Positions 11,291-24,615 of a stretch of 64,000 bases of DNA are shown here, in pieces. Every line of letters starts with the position of its first letter. The first letter of the stretch is position 1. This DNA comes from Isoetes taiwanensis (Eukaryota; Streptophyta; Lycopodiopsida; Isoetales; Isoetaceae), in the NCBI GenBank assembly GCA_021234155.1, contig JAJEKV010000083.1, positions 4,629,250 through 4,693,249 of the forward strand, written 5' to 3'. A program made the position numbers and the translations under genes. Below the pieces are notes generated by a model. That model was not told the DNA's origin and did not search any database. It saw only the letters and a list, made by a program, of their open reading frames with translations.

Positions 11291-12556
11291 CTATATACTA
11301 TCCACATGCTCATAGATATCCCAAGATAGAGGCATAGATAACTGTACTAAAACCCTCGAATATAATATACAGACTGCATCTTGTAAGTCTTTAGGCACAT
11401 GTAGTTCATCCATCATTTTCCATATCCTCTTCCTAGGCACTTTATCAAATGCCTTTTTGAAATCGACAAATGAAATATAGATAGGTTTTTTGGTACCTTT
11501 GACAGAGTCCTCGATGGTTTTTAACATCATCAGATGGTCTAGAGTGGATCTATTTAGTTGGAAACCAGCCTATGTCTCAGCCTTACATCCTTTGCCTCTG
11601 CCAATCTACTCATTTTCCTCACCAAAATTCTAGCAAACAGTTTGGAAGAAAGCTACTCACCATGACTGTTCTATAATTGTTAACATCCATTCTCGCATCA
11701 CCCTTATGAATTGGGACAACTCTATTACACTCTTTGAAGAACCTCTCAGCTAAAACATCATTAATGATTTTGGCAACCATATTATGCATCGACTTGCCTG
11801 CCCACTTCAAACGTTCAGCACACAACCCCCGTACATCTTTGATCTTTACATTTCCAAGTGGCTTATGCCTTTAGCCATCTGTTCTTCTGTGAGCACCAAC
11901 TTTGATTGCTTTTTTTATTTCATCCGGAATGTTCTCATCGTAATATAGTTTTTTAACTTGCTCCTATAAATCACTTGCGGTCAATGAAACCTCTTACTTA
12001 TTAATGCCTTTCAGCCTATTCCAGAAACGTTTTGGCTCCTCAAGATATTGATTTACTAGTGTTGCTTGTTGGTCTCTTATGAACCTCCTTCTTTTCTATC
12101 TAACCTATTTTTGATACTCTTTTCTGCGCTGGTCCCCTCTGCTGTTTCTAAACATTTTCTTTGTAATAGTCTACACTCACCATCAAACCAAGAGTTGCAT
12201 TTCATACATTTTTGTATATGGTGAGATGCAAAACATTTCGTCGATACCATAGCCAAGATTCCGTATATTGCTGCACTAATTTCATTTGCTTCATCTGACA
12301 ACTCTGCATCTGTTACCAATTCTTCCACCATTTGCTTATAGCATTTTGCTTTTTTTGGATTTAATCCCCCACTCATGGTGCTGCGTGAAGCCTGTATTAT
12401 GTTGCACATTGTGATAGGTATTTTAATAACAAGGAGAAGATGATCTGACTCTAATTTCTCATCGATGACCAGAACTCTAGAATATGATAGGCATCGATCC
12501 GAGCCATCGGATCGGCATTCTGGGAAGGGACGAGCAGCTATATATGGACTATTCAT
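11291..12556 (-). pseudogene. Decayed non-LTR retrotransposon, endonuclease end to RT domain
   Basis: Three minus-strand blocks in order belong to one LINE. The first (about 12556-12077) carries the end of an endonuclease-like domain (LESDHLLLVIKI). The second (11825-11619) has an RT-entry region with WAGKSMHNMVAKIINDVL, VVPIHKGDARMDVNNYRTV. The third (11530-11291) has the RT core IYISFVDFKKAFDKVPRKRIW. The FVDFKKAFDKVPR motif and the short spacing suggest an RTE- or CR1-like lineage, not the L1 type found elsewhere in the window. Frames change between blocks and the YADD box is not visible, so this copy is dead and truncated. Confidence 0.75.
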
Positions 12557-12639
12557 TCTTGTGGTTGGTTATCGGCGTGTTCTCACAGCAGCGTCTCTTC
12601 CTTGCCCATTGCTTTCCGTGGCTCTATCCATCCTCTTTT

Positions 12640-12755
12640 CTTCCCTTCGAGATTGCTCTTCCTCTTTTCTTCCTCTTTAGATTGCTCTTCCTCTTTTCTT
12701 CCCTTTTAGTTGCTCTTCCTCTTTCCTTCCCTTTTTCATTGCTCTTCCTCATGGT
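12640..12755 (+). repeat. Pyrimidine-rich tandem repeat, about 37-bp unit, 3-4 copies
   Basis: The unit is 'ttgctcttcctcttttcttcc' plus a variable 'ctttag/cttttag' spacer. It is purely C/T-rich over about 110 bases. ORFs across it are Leu/Phe-rich artefacts. Confidence 0.8.
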
Positions 12756-12802
12756 TTCTTGAAAGTAAAATTTTGCTTTGCATGCTACGAGGAGGATTCA
12801 CA

Positions 12803-13432
12803 AATTGAGGCGTGATTTATTCTTCCTTAACACAATTACTTCGTGAACGTTGGCTGATTTGTGCATGTCAATTGAAAGAGTAGCTTTTCTCGCATGCATC
12901 TCTAGTCCAAATTGCTTTTTTTGGATGGAACCCCTCGATTGCTTTTCGTATTTTTCACAGATAGCAGACGATTGATTTCCTCACAGGGACACCAATGGTT
13001 TGAAGGCGGCCCTGGTATCTTTCTTTGTGGTATTTTGTTATGCAGGGCGGATTTGTCAGAATCGAATCAATTCATAGAGACTTGGAAAGCTCAGGCATCT
13101 TGGAAGTATTCATCTTGCTTTGCCAGTTTTCTATGCATTTTGCAGGCATGATTCATTCTTCCTTAGCACAATTGCCTCGTGCATGCTGGCTGATTTATGC
13201 ACGTCAATTGAAGGAGTAGCTTTTCTCGCATGCATCTCTGGTCTAGATTGCTTTTTCGGATGGAATCTCTCGATTGCTTTTCGTATTTTGCACAGATAAC
13301 AATGATTTCCTCACAATGACACCAACGGTTTGAAGGTGGCTCTGGTATCTCTCTTTGTGGTATTTCGTTGCATGCAGAGCGGATTCGTCAGAATAGAATC
13401 AATTCATAGAGACTTGGGCAACTCAGCTTCCT
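12803..13432 (+). repeat. Tandem duplication, unit about 330 bp
   Basis: Two diverged copies lie side by side. 'tagcttttctcgcatgcatctct' occurs at about 12891 and 13217, and 'gaatcaattcatagagacttgg' at about 13064 and 13396. The offset is 326-332 bp. No coding potential is shared, and ORFs over it are not conserved between copies. Confidence 0.85.
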
Positions 13433-13439
13433 CTGACAA

Positions 13440-14715
13440 ATCATCTCATCTCGGCATACTCCATCAATTTTAACTATTCTTAACCTGGCCATGCATGCTG
13501 CTCCACTTTCTCCAGGTGTACTATGCGCTCTCTTCTACTGTTCGGATTTTGCACAGACAAGTTTAGTTGCCCTTTTTCCATTTTACACATTTATAGCAAT
13601 TCCATTTTACATAATAACAAATGTAAAAATATAGTGTTGTTGTTAAGGTATAGAGTGGTCACCTTGTGGATGAGGGTTCAAGCCATGGTATTGTCAATCC
13701 TTTTTTTTAGCTTTAATTGGTTAAGTTTAATGTTGCCTATCTTCTAGACATCGTACAGACTTCGCTTTAGCGGGCCTCATCTCATCCACTTATGTTTTTA
13801 TCCTCTCATAATAGATAGTTTTAACTGGGCTTCTCTTGCCAACTTATATTTTTATCCTCTCATATTAGATCAAGCTTGACCGCTACCAATTCAATGAGTC
13901 GTTGTTTTTAACCCAGTCATTTGTGCTTGCCCTCTTTATCCATTTTGGCCATGCCTTTGACCTCAACCTCGACTTTAAATTCGATCTCCACTCAGTCCCC
14001 CTAATACTATTATTTTCTTTTCATTTTTTGGAGTTAAATTTTTGTATTTTCTTGGGCATTTCCTTCCTTGTTGCATGGCACATATTGTCGTGCTTCAAAA
14101 ATTGATTTGTATGATTTTTTTGTGCATTATTATGGTGGACCATCATTGTGCACATAGAAGATAAAATGTTGTTGCTAGATCAATGGCATTTTTTATTTTG
14201 GGACTTGTATTGTGATTAGAGCACTCTATTCTTCTTATATAGACTCGTCTGTCTTTTCTTAGAGGTCTTATATTTTTTCATCTTCTAGTTAGAAAATGAG
14301 CTCGAGGTGATATATTATTTTCATTTGGTTGGCTTTGTTAATATTTCCACTAACACTTCCCTTGGTCTATTGCCATTAACTTAGGGATGGAATCTTTGCA
14401 ACCTCAAACTCCACCGTTGTAGTTTTGCCACTGTGTTCTTCAATGCACTTATATCTAGAATGAGTTGCTTCCCAGGGGTTCATTTTTGCCATGCAGCAAC
14501 AATACCTTACCGCTCCTTATCTTAAACATTAGTTTGTCAACACGCCATATATCTACCTATAACCAGCTATCATTTCCTTAACTAACACTTATTCATTTGT
14601 AAATATTAATTTGGACTTTTTCTTTCACCGAGTCCTTTTGGTTGGCTTATTCAATTTTGTCTAGATACATGCATGTGGGTATCTTTCTAAATTTTTCGAA
14701 CATTTTTTATTCTAT
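13440..14715. other. No recognisable gene
   Basis: T-rich DNA with short hydrophobic chance ORFs only. No motif, repeat or RNA gene was recognised. Confidence 0.45.
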
Positions 14716-14718
14716 TGA

Positions 14719-15000
14719 CCCCCTTTGGTTTGGGTGTATATTCACACGGGGGATGGCTCCGGGCATCGAGAGCTGTCAGATGGGCATATTTGCCCTTTAT
14801 TTCTCGATCTAGACCGTAGATAACGATCCTCGTTTGTGGGGTATGCTTGTACAAGTTTTGGCATACTGTATATTGAGGTTTGCAAAATACTATAAGGTTT
14901 GAAACAATATACTGAATGGTGTTGATTTTATACGTATTATATCATTTTAGCCCTGCCCTACATCACCCCCCGTGTGAATATGCACCCAAACCAAAGGGGG
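14719..15000. mobile_element. 282-bp MITE with about 37-bp terminal inverted repeats
   Basis: The left end begins CCCCCTTTGGTTTGGGTG and continues TATATTCACACGGGGG. The right end is its near-perfect reverse complement (about 14962-15000) with one substitution and an extra base or two. No ORF is inside. The flanks ('ctattga' and 'tttgaga') do not give a clear target duplication, so the superfamily is not assigned. Confidence 0.85.
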
Positions 15001-15505
15001 TTTGAGAGGGATTTTAATTTGAACGTGTTGGATGTAATGGTTTGTGTTCATTAATGTTAATGGTAGTTATGTGTTGGTTATTATATTAAAAAAAAAAAAA
15101 TTTGAGCCCTTCGGGCCCTAAGAAAATCAAACATAGTTAAACTTAGATGAACAAAGTAGATACATGCTCAATAAGGCCATGTACAATAAAAGTGCGGATT
15201 TGAGTCATTGAGGCATTAATAGAACTTATAAACTATATAAATGGAAGGCTATGAAGCAAGAAGTAAAGCAAGAAACGATGACATAAGGTTTGCAAGATGA
15301 CAGCAAGAAACGACCACATATAGTTCTTATGAACCTGTGGAAACACACATCATTGCAGATTAAGCTAAAAAATTTTACTGGTTCCATCCTGAGCATATGT
15401 TGTAAACTATCATTCCCTGAAATTATAAAATTATATCACGTCCAAACAGTTTCTCAAATAATCTCTTTGCACGTTTTGGACTTCCACAGTTAACATAGAC
15501 CATGA

Positions 15506-15559
15506 TAGAATAGAATAGAATAGAATAGAATAGAATAGAATAGAATAGAATAGAATAGA
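15506..15559 (-). repeat. (TAGAA)n pentanucleotide run, LINE 3' tail
   Basis: Almost eleven perfect copies lie exactly at the 3' end (minus strand) of the LINE at 15.5-17.2 kb. On that strand the tail reads (TTCTA)n after the GTGGACGCTAAAAAT element. A microsatellite tail instead of poly(A) is known in several LINE clades. Confidence 0.85.
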
Positions 15560-16190
15560 TTTTTAGCGTCCACGGAGACCAATTGGCCTATGGGACCCAA
15601 ACAAAAAAGAGAGCAGCAAGTGTATTACTGACAGGATTAAAAAACCCACGCCCCGAAGGGTTTTCGAGGGAAAACCTTAGCGAATAAGTATCTTGTACGC
15701 ACGCCATACAATTGTATAGGAGCCAATACCGGGTCCTCGTGAGGGCACAAATGAGTCCGTACATCCATAACCTCCGGAAGGTATGACCCCAACAAACCCA
15801 TTCTTTGTCAGTAGCCAATAAAGCGCAACGGGGTGGCCAGCACTAGTAATCGAACATAAACCTTCTGATATGGGCAAAATCTTTGCAGACACGGAGAGCA
15901 TGACATTCATCCTCAATAGTACGGTGGCAACACTCGGCAAAAGCCTTTGCTCGTGGTTTCAGGAGCCCAACGCCCTGTTTCAATGCGGGAGGCTAAGTCG
16001 GCTTCTTCATGGGCAGCCGGGTATACAAGTGCGGTGTGGGCCTCTTGAGCCTAGGATTGACTTGCCGCTAATAGTGTGCCCGGCTTAACGTCGTCGGCCG
16101 AGCATCCGCATCCCGAGCTTGCGAAGGAAAGTAGCATCTAGGTACAAATTTTTAAGTGCCTTGGCGATCTTTCTTTATCCCACGGACGAT

Positions 16191-17159
16191 CTATTTACTC
16201 GGCACACCCCAAATAGGAGAACCGCCGAGCTTGCTTGTCTTTCCAAATAGATATTCAAGGCGTTGGGGACCCATCACCGTGGCCAAAACAAGGTGGGGCA
16301 AGTGTGTATCAGCCATAGCGACCACCTTTTGGAAGTAAACGATATGGCGTTCCAATGCAGCCCATTGAAGGGGTAGAAAGACTGTCTCCTGGAGTAGGAT
16401 CTGGTATGGAACTGTGGACTTCACCCCCAGGGCCCGTGCCAAGAAGGCCTTCTGCACCTGCTCGAGGTCATTCCAGGTGTTGAGGGATATCACCGGACCC
16501 CACACTTCTGCCCCATACAAAAGGACCGGCTCGATCAAGGCCCGAAACAAGTGTGACTGGTGGCCCCAGACATACAACTCTATCTTGTGGCTGTTGTTCT
16601 GCATGGCATATAGTGCTTTCCAACCCACCGTGACCCGCAACCTGATGGCAGCATCCCAATGGGTGGTAGTTGAGAACTCGATCCCCAAGTACTTGTAGGT
16701 CGGAGCCACCTCTACCTCCCTCCCCCGTAAGTGAATGAGGGAAGCCTTGTCAGACGGGATGATGCAACTAGCAAGCACCCTAGTTTTGGGCCAAAGTTAA
16801 CTCGCATGCCGCTGAATTGGCAAAAGTGTCAAGAGCATCCAGTGACGCTTGCATGTCCTCGAGTATAGGCCGGAGGTTGACATCGTCGATATATATGAGT
16901 CGCCGGATTGTGTATGCATGAGATGTTCTTGCACTCTATGCTCGAGAGCCAATCTTCCGCCTTGATCAATGTATACGCCAAAGAGTGTGGGGAGAGGGGG
17001 GCAACCCCGACGACCCAATGCTACCGACATCGGGTCAGTCTTGACGATGTCATGCCGCATATAGCCTATATACCGTGATTCGCAAGTCAAGGGGGTCCCC
17101 ACCGTCCGCGAATGGTCCCATAGCTTGTCACAAGCAATCGTGTCAAAAGCTTTTTGCAA
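16191..17159 (-). pseudogene. LINE reverse transcriptase, C-terminal half (frameshifted)
   Basis: The first block (17159-16797) holds QKAFDTIACDKLWDHSR, an RT motif A equivalent, then GCPPLPTLFGVYID, the motif B equivalent (usual GCPLSPTLF). The second block (16778-16191) holds the typical post-RT region: VEVAPTYKYLGIEF, ALIEPVLLYGAEVWGP and AFLARALGVKSTVPYQILL. The YADD region between them is degraded. The order and the YKYLGI / YGAEVWG motifs are common to many LINE ORF2 proteins outside the plant L1 group. It cannot make a full enzyme. Confidence 0.8.
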
Positions 17160-17169
17160 AATCTACGAA

Positions 17170-20100
17170 ACAACAAAGATAAAATTTCCACGGGCGATTC
17201 CTGCTATCCTCAATCAATGTGGGCAGAGTGAAGATATGATCAATGGTGGAGAATTTCCTAACACTACAGTTGAATCGAATGCACCATGAAAAATACTGGC
17301 ATGAATAACCTTACCTGCTATTAGTGCTGTTGGATTCGCACAAGCACTTAGAATGCTTTCGGAGGTGCTCCAGAAGCCAAAGGTGCTACCAAAAATGCAC
17401 GAAAGGAAGAAACAAGTTGATATGCAGGTTTAAGGTGAAAAGGACCTGGCACAAAAGCAAATCTAGTATGTTGCTTGGAATAATGGCATTCAGTTGGACC
17501 TGAAAATAAAAATCGTGCTTTCTCTGCACTATAACTTACTAGTAACAGTGCCCAGCGTTGCTGGGCATATGTCAAGGACTTGTAAGGGATGTTGAAAAGA
17601 ATAATGAGACACCCTAACGGATTGGTCTTAACTCAGTATTCCTTCCTTAATCAATAAGAATTTCCAACACTTACTTGAAATTCTGAAATAATTTTATAAA
17701 ATATAGCGTACTGTAAGGCTCTTTCCTTTTGCTCCATGTTGAAGTAAAGTATCCTCTTTGCACTTAGAAGATCAAGGTGGAGAGATACACTATTGTTGTT
17801 GTTGTTGTCATTGTTGTGCAGAGCATATCCCCCGAGCATATCACCCCTTGCTTATGACAAAGGCATCTTGTTGTCTGAACATGAACCTGTCCCTAATACG
17901 GTAGCCAATGGTATTTGAACCTCTGCCAAGGTTTTGATTCACGACACATGTGCACTCACACACAAACATAATAATGTTACTAAAAACCAAGACCAGCATC
18001 ATTAAATAGGAAAGCATGGAATTATGGGCATAAGCTAAAAACCTGTAAATGATAAGCCAACAATGTTATCAAGGTTCAATTAGTTATTTGCTTCTATGCC
18101 TCTATTTTTATCATAGACAATAGCAACATTTTGTTGTGCTTAAGTCCCAACCATACTATTATAGTGATGTTACTATTTTCGTTTATTTGAGTCTATTTGG
18201 CAACTTACAATCATGCCTTGGGTTAACATGAGAATGTTGCATAAGAGCATGTGTTTGTTTTTTCTTTAAATCTAACAATAGACTATTGATTCAAGAAAAT
18301 TCTAACATGTAAATTCAACCATGGGGCATCAACTACCTATAATATAGAATTGCATCATCTAAGGGCAACATGCCTTCAAATGTATGCTTCAATTCCTAAA
18401 GGCAAATGCTTCAATTTTTAAGGGCAAGTGTTCAAAGTTCTATACTATTTCAGATGAACGATAGAGCTAACTTGTTTGTATTTTATTGCTAATCAATCAA
18501 CGGTCTTGTTAATATTCATCTACATTTGTGGTAACAAAGATTTGTTCTATATTGTAGTTGCTCTACAATATAGAGCAACTACTATACTATGTCCATAGAC
18601 ATGCATGGCCCTTCTCAACTTGTTGTCTTGCTATGCTTAGCTTGTGACAAAAAGCCCATTTATATTGAGTAGCTTTGATGGTACACAACTTAATTATGGT
18701 CTTACAATGAGACATCATAAATTCAGTAATCTAAAGCGTGAGATCTCTCACAGAAAAAAAAAAATCAAGTACCCAAGATCTGAAAAAATGGCGCACTGTT
18801 TCAATGCAGGTCTGACTGAACATGTGTTCTCCTTATATAACTTAAAGAGGCTAGAATCCATAAATTTATAAATTTCGCGATCAAATGCTTCTTCTGACAG
18901 TCAGTTGTTCATCATGTTGCAATTATCGATGGCAGTCATTGGTTCTCTTCTCGGTTCTGCTTGGACCGAGAAGAACATGGAATGAGAAACACAAATATGT
19001 GAAGAAATAAAAGAAACCATAACCATTTGCCTAGTGATAGATTACAGAATTTCAATGCAAAAGCACAAAACCGACCTGGAATGTAAAAGTTTGTAAAAAC
19101 ACGGGCTATATGAATATATGTTAATTGTCATAACCCAGCTTGTTCCTCCTGATTACACGCAAAGGCGTTATATTACTTGAGTTTAGAATCTCACATCTTG
19201 AATCCCGCAAATAGCCTGTGAAACTAATGGAACTCTGGTTAAACCTCTGATTCTAGATGATGCATGTCTGTCGGGATGGATGCTTACTGGTCGCTTGGTG
19301 CTTAATAGCCTCCTGCTGACAGTGTCCAGAAATGCAGCCTTGTAAAGCTCATCTCCTAACTATTTGGAACCATTCTCCATATTCTAGCCTATAGATTAAT
19401 TCCTCATCATGGTTTTTCGAGTTCAAGCTACGGTGGAATAAACTTTGAAAACAAAGTTTCAAAATGTCCTTTGGGAAGCAGTGGTGTTGGGACGAATGAA
19501 TCAAGAGTAGGAGGATGTTCTGGCACTGCTATGGGCCAGATTCTTATGGGGAGGGTGCAAGTAGTGGAAGCCGCCATAGCTGCTTCATGCACAGGAAGAA
19601 AGATGGTATCAAATCTCAACCGCAAGGATAATTTTCATCCTATATGTTCAACACTCTACCTGCATAGCATGTAAACTAATCTCTGTGCATGACGGTTCGT
19701 TGCAGATTTGTCTGTTGAAGCCCTGGCCTTTGCTATTTGAGGAATGTATTGCCCAGGCAAAATCTGCTATAAATCCTCCTTTAGCCTCTAAAAGTGCATT
19801 TCAATCCACCCTTGTACACGTTCAATTGCAGATTACAATCTGGTCGTCGGATCAGTGTCAAAACAAATAGGAAAACTCAGATTTGCCTTGTAGCCTACTT
19901 TGAAGACATCTGCTTGAACTGCACCATTTTGTTTTACCTAGGCTGTGTCTGAAGTGAAGGAGCAACCACTGTGCCAACTAAAATCCTCCAGATCTTCTAT
20001 CAGATCATACTCCAATAGGCTGTTTACATTGCTGCAAGAATGACACAAATGTTTAGAAAGAAATCACATATTTTCTAGACAGAAAATGTACTTAGTTAAC

Positions 20101-20400
20101 ATACAAACAACTTAAACATTAATATACAAAAGTATCTTGTTCTACTGCTTTAAGAGCAAATAAATCCATGCCCCACCAATAACAACTTAAACAACTGAAA
20201 TCGACAAACAAAGAGAAAAGCAAACAACCATGCTCCACAAACAACTTAAACATTAATGTACAAACGTACATATTTACGACTTGCAGTTCCCTGAGCGCTC
20301 CAACCAGCAGCCATTTTCACACCAATTTCACAACTTTTCACCATTTGTTGCTAAAAATTAAGGCTTTGGTGAGGGCCTGGCTATCATTATCGATTAAGAA
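17170..20400. other. No recognisable gene
   Basis: Mixed-composition DNA with many short unrelated ORFs on both strands. A short hairpin ('cttctcggt' / 'accgagaag') lies near 18954-18977. I see no conserved domain, RNA gene or transposon terminus. Confidence 0.45.
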
Positions 20401-23400
20401 TAGATGGCCGCAACCCGAAACTTGTATCACTGTTTGCAGAGAGATCTGAACCTCTCTTTCTACTTAATATGGAATCTAGCTGATAACATCCAAAATCCAA
20501 AAAATCCATGCCGGGCCGCAAGCAAATTGTCACACAATGTTTGGAAAATTCCTGCTAAAGTAATAAATATCACAGGATTTGTATCTAGCACATGAGCGGA
20601 TCCTCTTTTGTCATCATATAAGTTGAGAGAAAATCTAAGCTAAGAGAAAACTATAGGCCAAAGATTGATAGATGTTGCTTGCCTTTATGAAGAAGGAACT
20701 CTATATTTATTCTTCTACCGTAAGAGGAATGATCTGATTCCCTCTCAGTTTTCAAATGATGAAGTAAATAGAGCCATCATTGTTATCTTTTCTTTCCAAT
20801 ATCTTAAAATAACATAGAGCTTAAACTTCTGGCCATCTCGTACAGTCTACAAACACAAAAGGCAGTTAGAAACAATATAACCTATGATGGGATCCAATCT
20901 AAATCATTCCAAATATACTAAATAGCTAGGATGCATGTTCTTGTCCACCTGAGACAATCTTGGCGCTTTAAGGGGAACTTTGATCTGCTGTGAAGGAGAT
21001 GCTTCTGTGAAGACTCTTCTATGATAACCTTTTTTTCTAAACCTGCAAAAATTATTCTGCAAAATCATCCTGCAAGCTTGAAACCTGCTAAAACCATCTA
21101 CGCAAACTTGAAGATGCATAATATTTACCAGAGCCCGAAAGTAAATAATAGATGTTTAACAAAACATAATCATTTGCAGTTAAATCCCGATCCTATATTA
21201 TAATGTTTCACAGAAGCATCTGCTGGGTTATAGGTTATAATGTTTGCATTTGAGTCTTCACAGAAGCATTTGTCTATATGTATTCGGTTGCCAAATCGTC
21301 TGTTTTCCTTAGGCTTAAGTTGTTTCCCTCTGCTCCTTTCAATGCCAAAACAATACAACCCTCAATCTGTCCCATGTATATTCCGAGGTATCTTACGTAT
21401 GGCCTCTCGAGCTGCAGCATCGGATCAGATAATGAACCGGATTTTTGTTATTTTAGATACGTTAGGTTATTTTGGCGTGTTTGGACAAAGTTAGGCCGTC
21501 CATATTATGCTGTGAAATCTAGCCCGTTCGATCTAGGGCTGGATTCAACACACGAAAACATTATAATATAGGATAGGATGCTCCTATGCCAAGTTGCCTT
21601 CTGCACGCAGCCACTATGAGTAAACGATGGTTTTCAAACCTGAATCAACCAAATCATATGGCAATAAATAAATCTTATGGCTTCATGCTTTTCTGTATCT
21701 TATTGCAATCCTGGTCTGCAAACTCCATCTGAAAAGGGCATGGCATGGTCGATCCTGACCTTCCCAATACAAACGTGAAGCTGTGAAAGTCTGTTGCAGC
21801 AGGCCGATCCAAATGCACGAAGCCCATCTGTGCACGGAATCAAAAAATTGCAGAAAAGGGAAAGTTCAGATTCTTCAAGCTTCGGATTTTTAATACTCAA
21901 GCAGCAAATCCACATGATTAGAGGATGACCTTCCATGGGCTTACAACAACGGCGAGGCCTACGCTCACGTACCCTAAAAAAAGGAATTCGACCCTTGAAT
22001 GCAGAGAGCATAAGCATCTGCTTATATTAAAAGAAAAAACAAGGGGCTAAACCATTGGAATACGTCATTAATAACTAAAATTGTGTATCCGCGCTCTAGA
22101 TGTACCGATTAGTAGGCCTCGTGCAATACGCCCATCAAATCATAGGAAAAATTGTACAAAAATTCAAAAGAAACCTCTGTTATCATGCTACATATTTACT
22201 TCCATGTATTCAAGGGTTTTTGACAAATAATGTAGATATATTTTACAGTTGCCTTTACAAGATACATTGTCTAAGGTTACATTCCACACAATTTATTTTT
22301 GCTCGTTCTATTTTTCAACTAGCATTGGGATGCTATTTTGCAATAGTTATTTCTTGGATCACTTCATTCATCACCTTGAGGATTTATAGTTTGGGGATTT
22401 TGTGGCATGTCTAAATGGTGAATCCATATGATTTCCAACAGGTATTTTTGGCTCATATAATTTTGGGACCTTGCGCGAGGTTGGTTTCTTGTTGCATTTG
22501 TTTCATTGGCTTGCATTCCTCTTTCTCGTATGTGTGCTTGCGCTTTTAAAACACGTTACTTTGTTGTCCTTTTTTGGAGACATTGCTCTGAGATCTGGCC
22601 TTATGTTGGTGATTGTCCTTCATCATGTAACATTGAAACTTATCGAAGTTGTGTTCTATGTTCTTGGCAGTGGATGACATGTTATGTTGTTAGGTGGGTT
22701 TTTTCATTTTTCAGACTCAACACATCTTTTCTTGCGTATATAACACCAATTTTACGTATTTGGGTGATTCTTTACTTACGTTCCACTTTGTTCTATTCGC
22801 TACTCTTTCCATGCATAGCTTTACTTATACTATGTCACTTTACATAGTCATGTTGTTGTCATTTAATTTCACATGTCCATTATCTCTTTGGCTTTATTAT
22901 TGCAGGCCATCTGTACGGCACTAGCTTTACTACCGATACATCATTTTACGTAGTCATTATGTTTCACTTGTCCTTTTCTTTTCTCATTCTACCATGTGGC
23001 TCACCTCCTGGCACTCAACCATTGTTGACCTTCGCTTTCTCCTTTCCCTTGGCTATAACCTCACCTTGATTTCGGCCTCACATTTGACCTAAACTGCATC
23101 ACCCTATTACTTTTCTTCAGACTTAAGCCTCCTTTTTTTTTTGATCCACGATGTGATCTAAATTTAACCTCCCGTCTTGACCTTCCTCTTCATTTATGCT
23201 GACATGTCTGCCACTTCTGCCTCAACCTCTTCCCTTATTTTTTAACTGTACTATTCATATTGCGGCATCTACTCATGGCTCTAAGCCCCTGGACTTATTT
23301 TCCTTATGACATCTCATTTAACACTGTCGTTTCTCTTTTATTCCTCATTTCCATATTGTTTTCAAAATGCATTGCATTGCATTATTTGTCGCAACCACGT

Positions 23401-24600
23401 CCTATTTGGCCACTTGTAGTTTGGCGTCGCGTTCTTGAAATTGTTCTTTACATTTTTAGGTTTTTTTGGCACTATCATTATATTTCATTTGCATATTTGC
23501 TATTTAGCTTTATCTGGATATGCCAAATATTGCGTTTGGCACTCCATTGCAATTTTCGACATGGGTTTCTATTGGATTATTTTTATTTTTGATGCTTATC
23601 TTTATCTAGATGTGGAGTATACTGAGTTGTGGCGCATGAGGTATTGTATTGAGTGCATTCCTATTTTGTGCATTGTGCTAGCCTTGCCTGATTCTAATTG
23701 TCTCGGGGAGTCAATTTCTAGCTGGATATTGGGACTTTTTGCACGTATATCATGCTTTTCGAGAGTTAGTCTTGCCGCATTCATCTAGCTATTTTTGTGA
23801 TTTCTTATTCGAAGTATTTAGAATATACGTTTTTTTGTGTTGATTTTGGTCATGGAAATTTTTATCCACTATTTTCTGTTTATTGCCTCCGCGGACGATA
23901 AAATGACCTTCCTTCCTTCCTTCCTTCTATATTTCCACGTATTTTACCTATCTTGAATTCCATTTTCTGCATCTGTACTTCCACTTGTATTTGAATTTTG
24001 TCATTACATATCAGATGATCTAGGTTCGTTTTTGGATTGCATGCTTCTTTTACATATTTTCTCGAGGTTGGCAGTCGTGGCTTTATGTTTTGTATTTGGG
24101 CCAAATCTCCAGGGATACATGTCTCAAGTTGTCCATTGTTGCACCTCAGTTTGTTTTTGAATTTATCTTTTATGTGTTTACATCTTGGTGTGCATACTCA
24201 TCATACATCATTTGAGTTTAAACGCATCATTTGAGCTTAAATGCATCATTTGAGCTTTAGGTACTTGCTTTAACTTTATACTGTACATATTTTTCGTATG
24301 AAAGTGAGCTTGATATTTGACAGTTGTTTACTCTACCCTCTTATGAAATTCTCACAATATAAGTGATACTGCTCCACACCATGTGTTCAAGCCAAACGAC
24401 ATAATTCCAGCTCATTTATAAGAAAACAAAACAGAGAGTAGAGGAGCAGAACCAAAGGACAATTAGCCAAGTTCATGGATAAGAGCCTAAGCTAATAGAA
24501 GATGTCATGGGGTATCTTTAATGCTATCCCTTTTCACAGTGCTTGCATTCAGTAAATACTTAAATATATTCATGGAAAATTGCTCCCCAATTTTATTGAA
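20400..24600. other. No recognisable gene; T-rich plus strand
   Basis: Between about 22100 and 24240 the plus strand is strongly T-rich, which produces long hydrophobic chance ORFs (for example 22506-22847 and 23435-23788) that could be mistaken for membrane proteins. There is a short (TTCC)n run near 23908-23926. Nothing else is supported. Confidence 0.45.
24201..24262 (+). repeat. Tandem repeat, about 20-bp unit, three copies
   Basis: Three consecutive copies of CATCATTTGAG(C/T)TTAAA(C/T)G, the last ending in 'tttagg'. Confidence 0.85.
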
Positions 24601-24615
24601 TGATATAATGATTTA

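Larger units (their letters stand above)
15506..17170 (-). mobile_element. 5'-truncated non-LTR retrotransposon with pentanucleotide tail
   Basis: RT fragments at 17159-16797 and 16778-16191, a 3' region matched by the remnant at 5650-5870, and the (TTCTA)n tail make up one minus-strand LINE. The 5' part is missing or unrecognisable above about 17170. This lineage differs from the L1 elements at 25-33 and 50-54 kb, which end in poly(A). Confidence 0.7.

Noticed and set aside
22100-24234. Series of hydrophobic ORFs resembling membrane proteins
   Set aside because: The plus strand is T-rich throughout, which automatically yields Phe/Leu-rich frames; overlapping frames look alike and no family motif is present.
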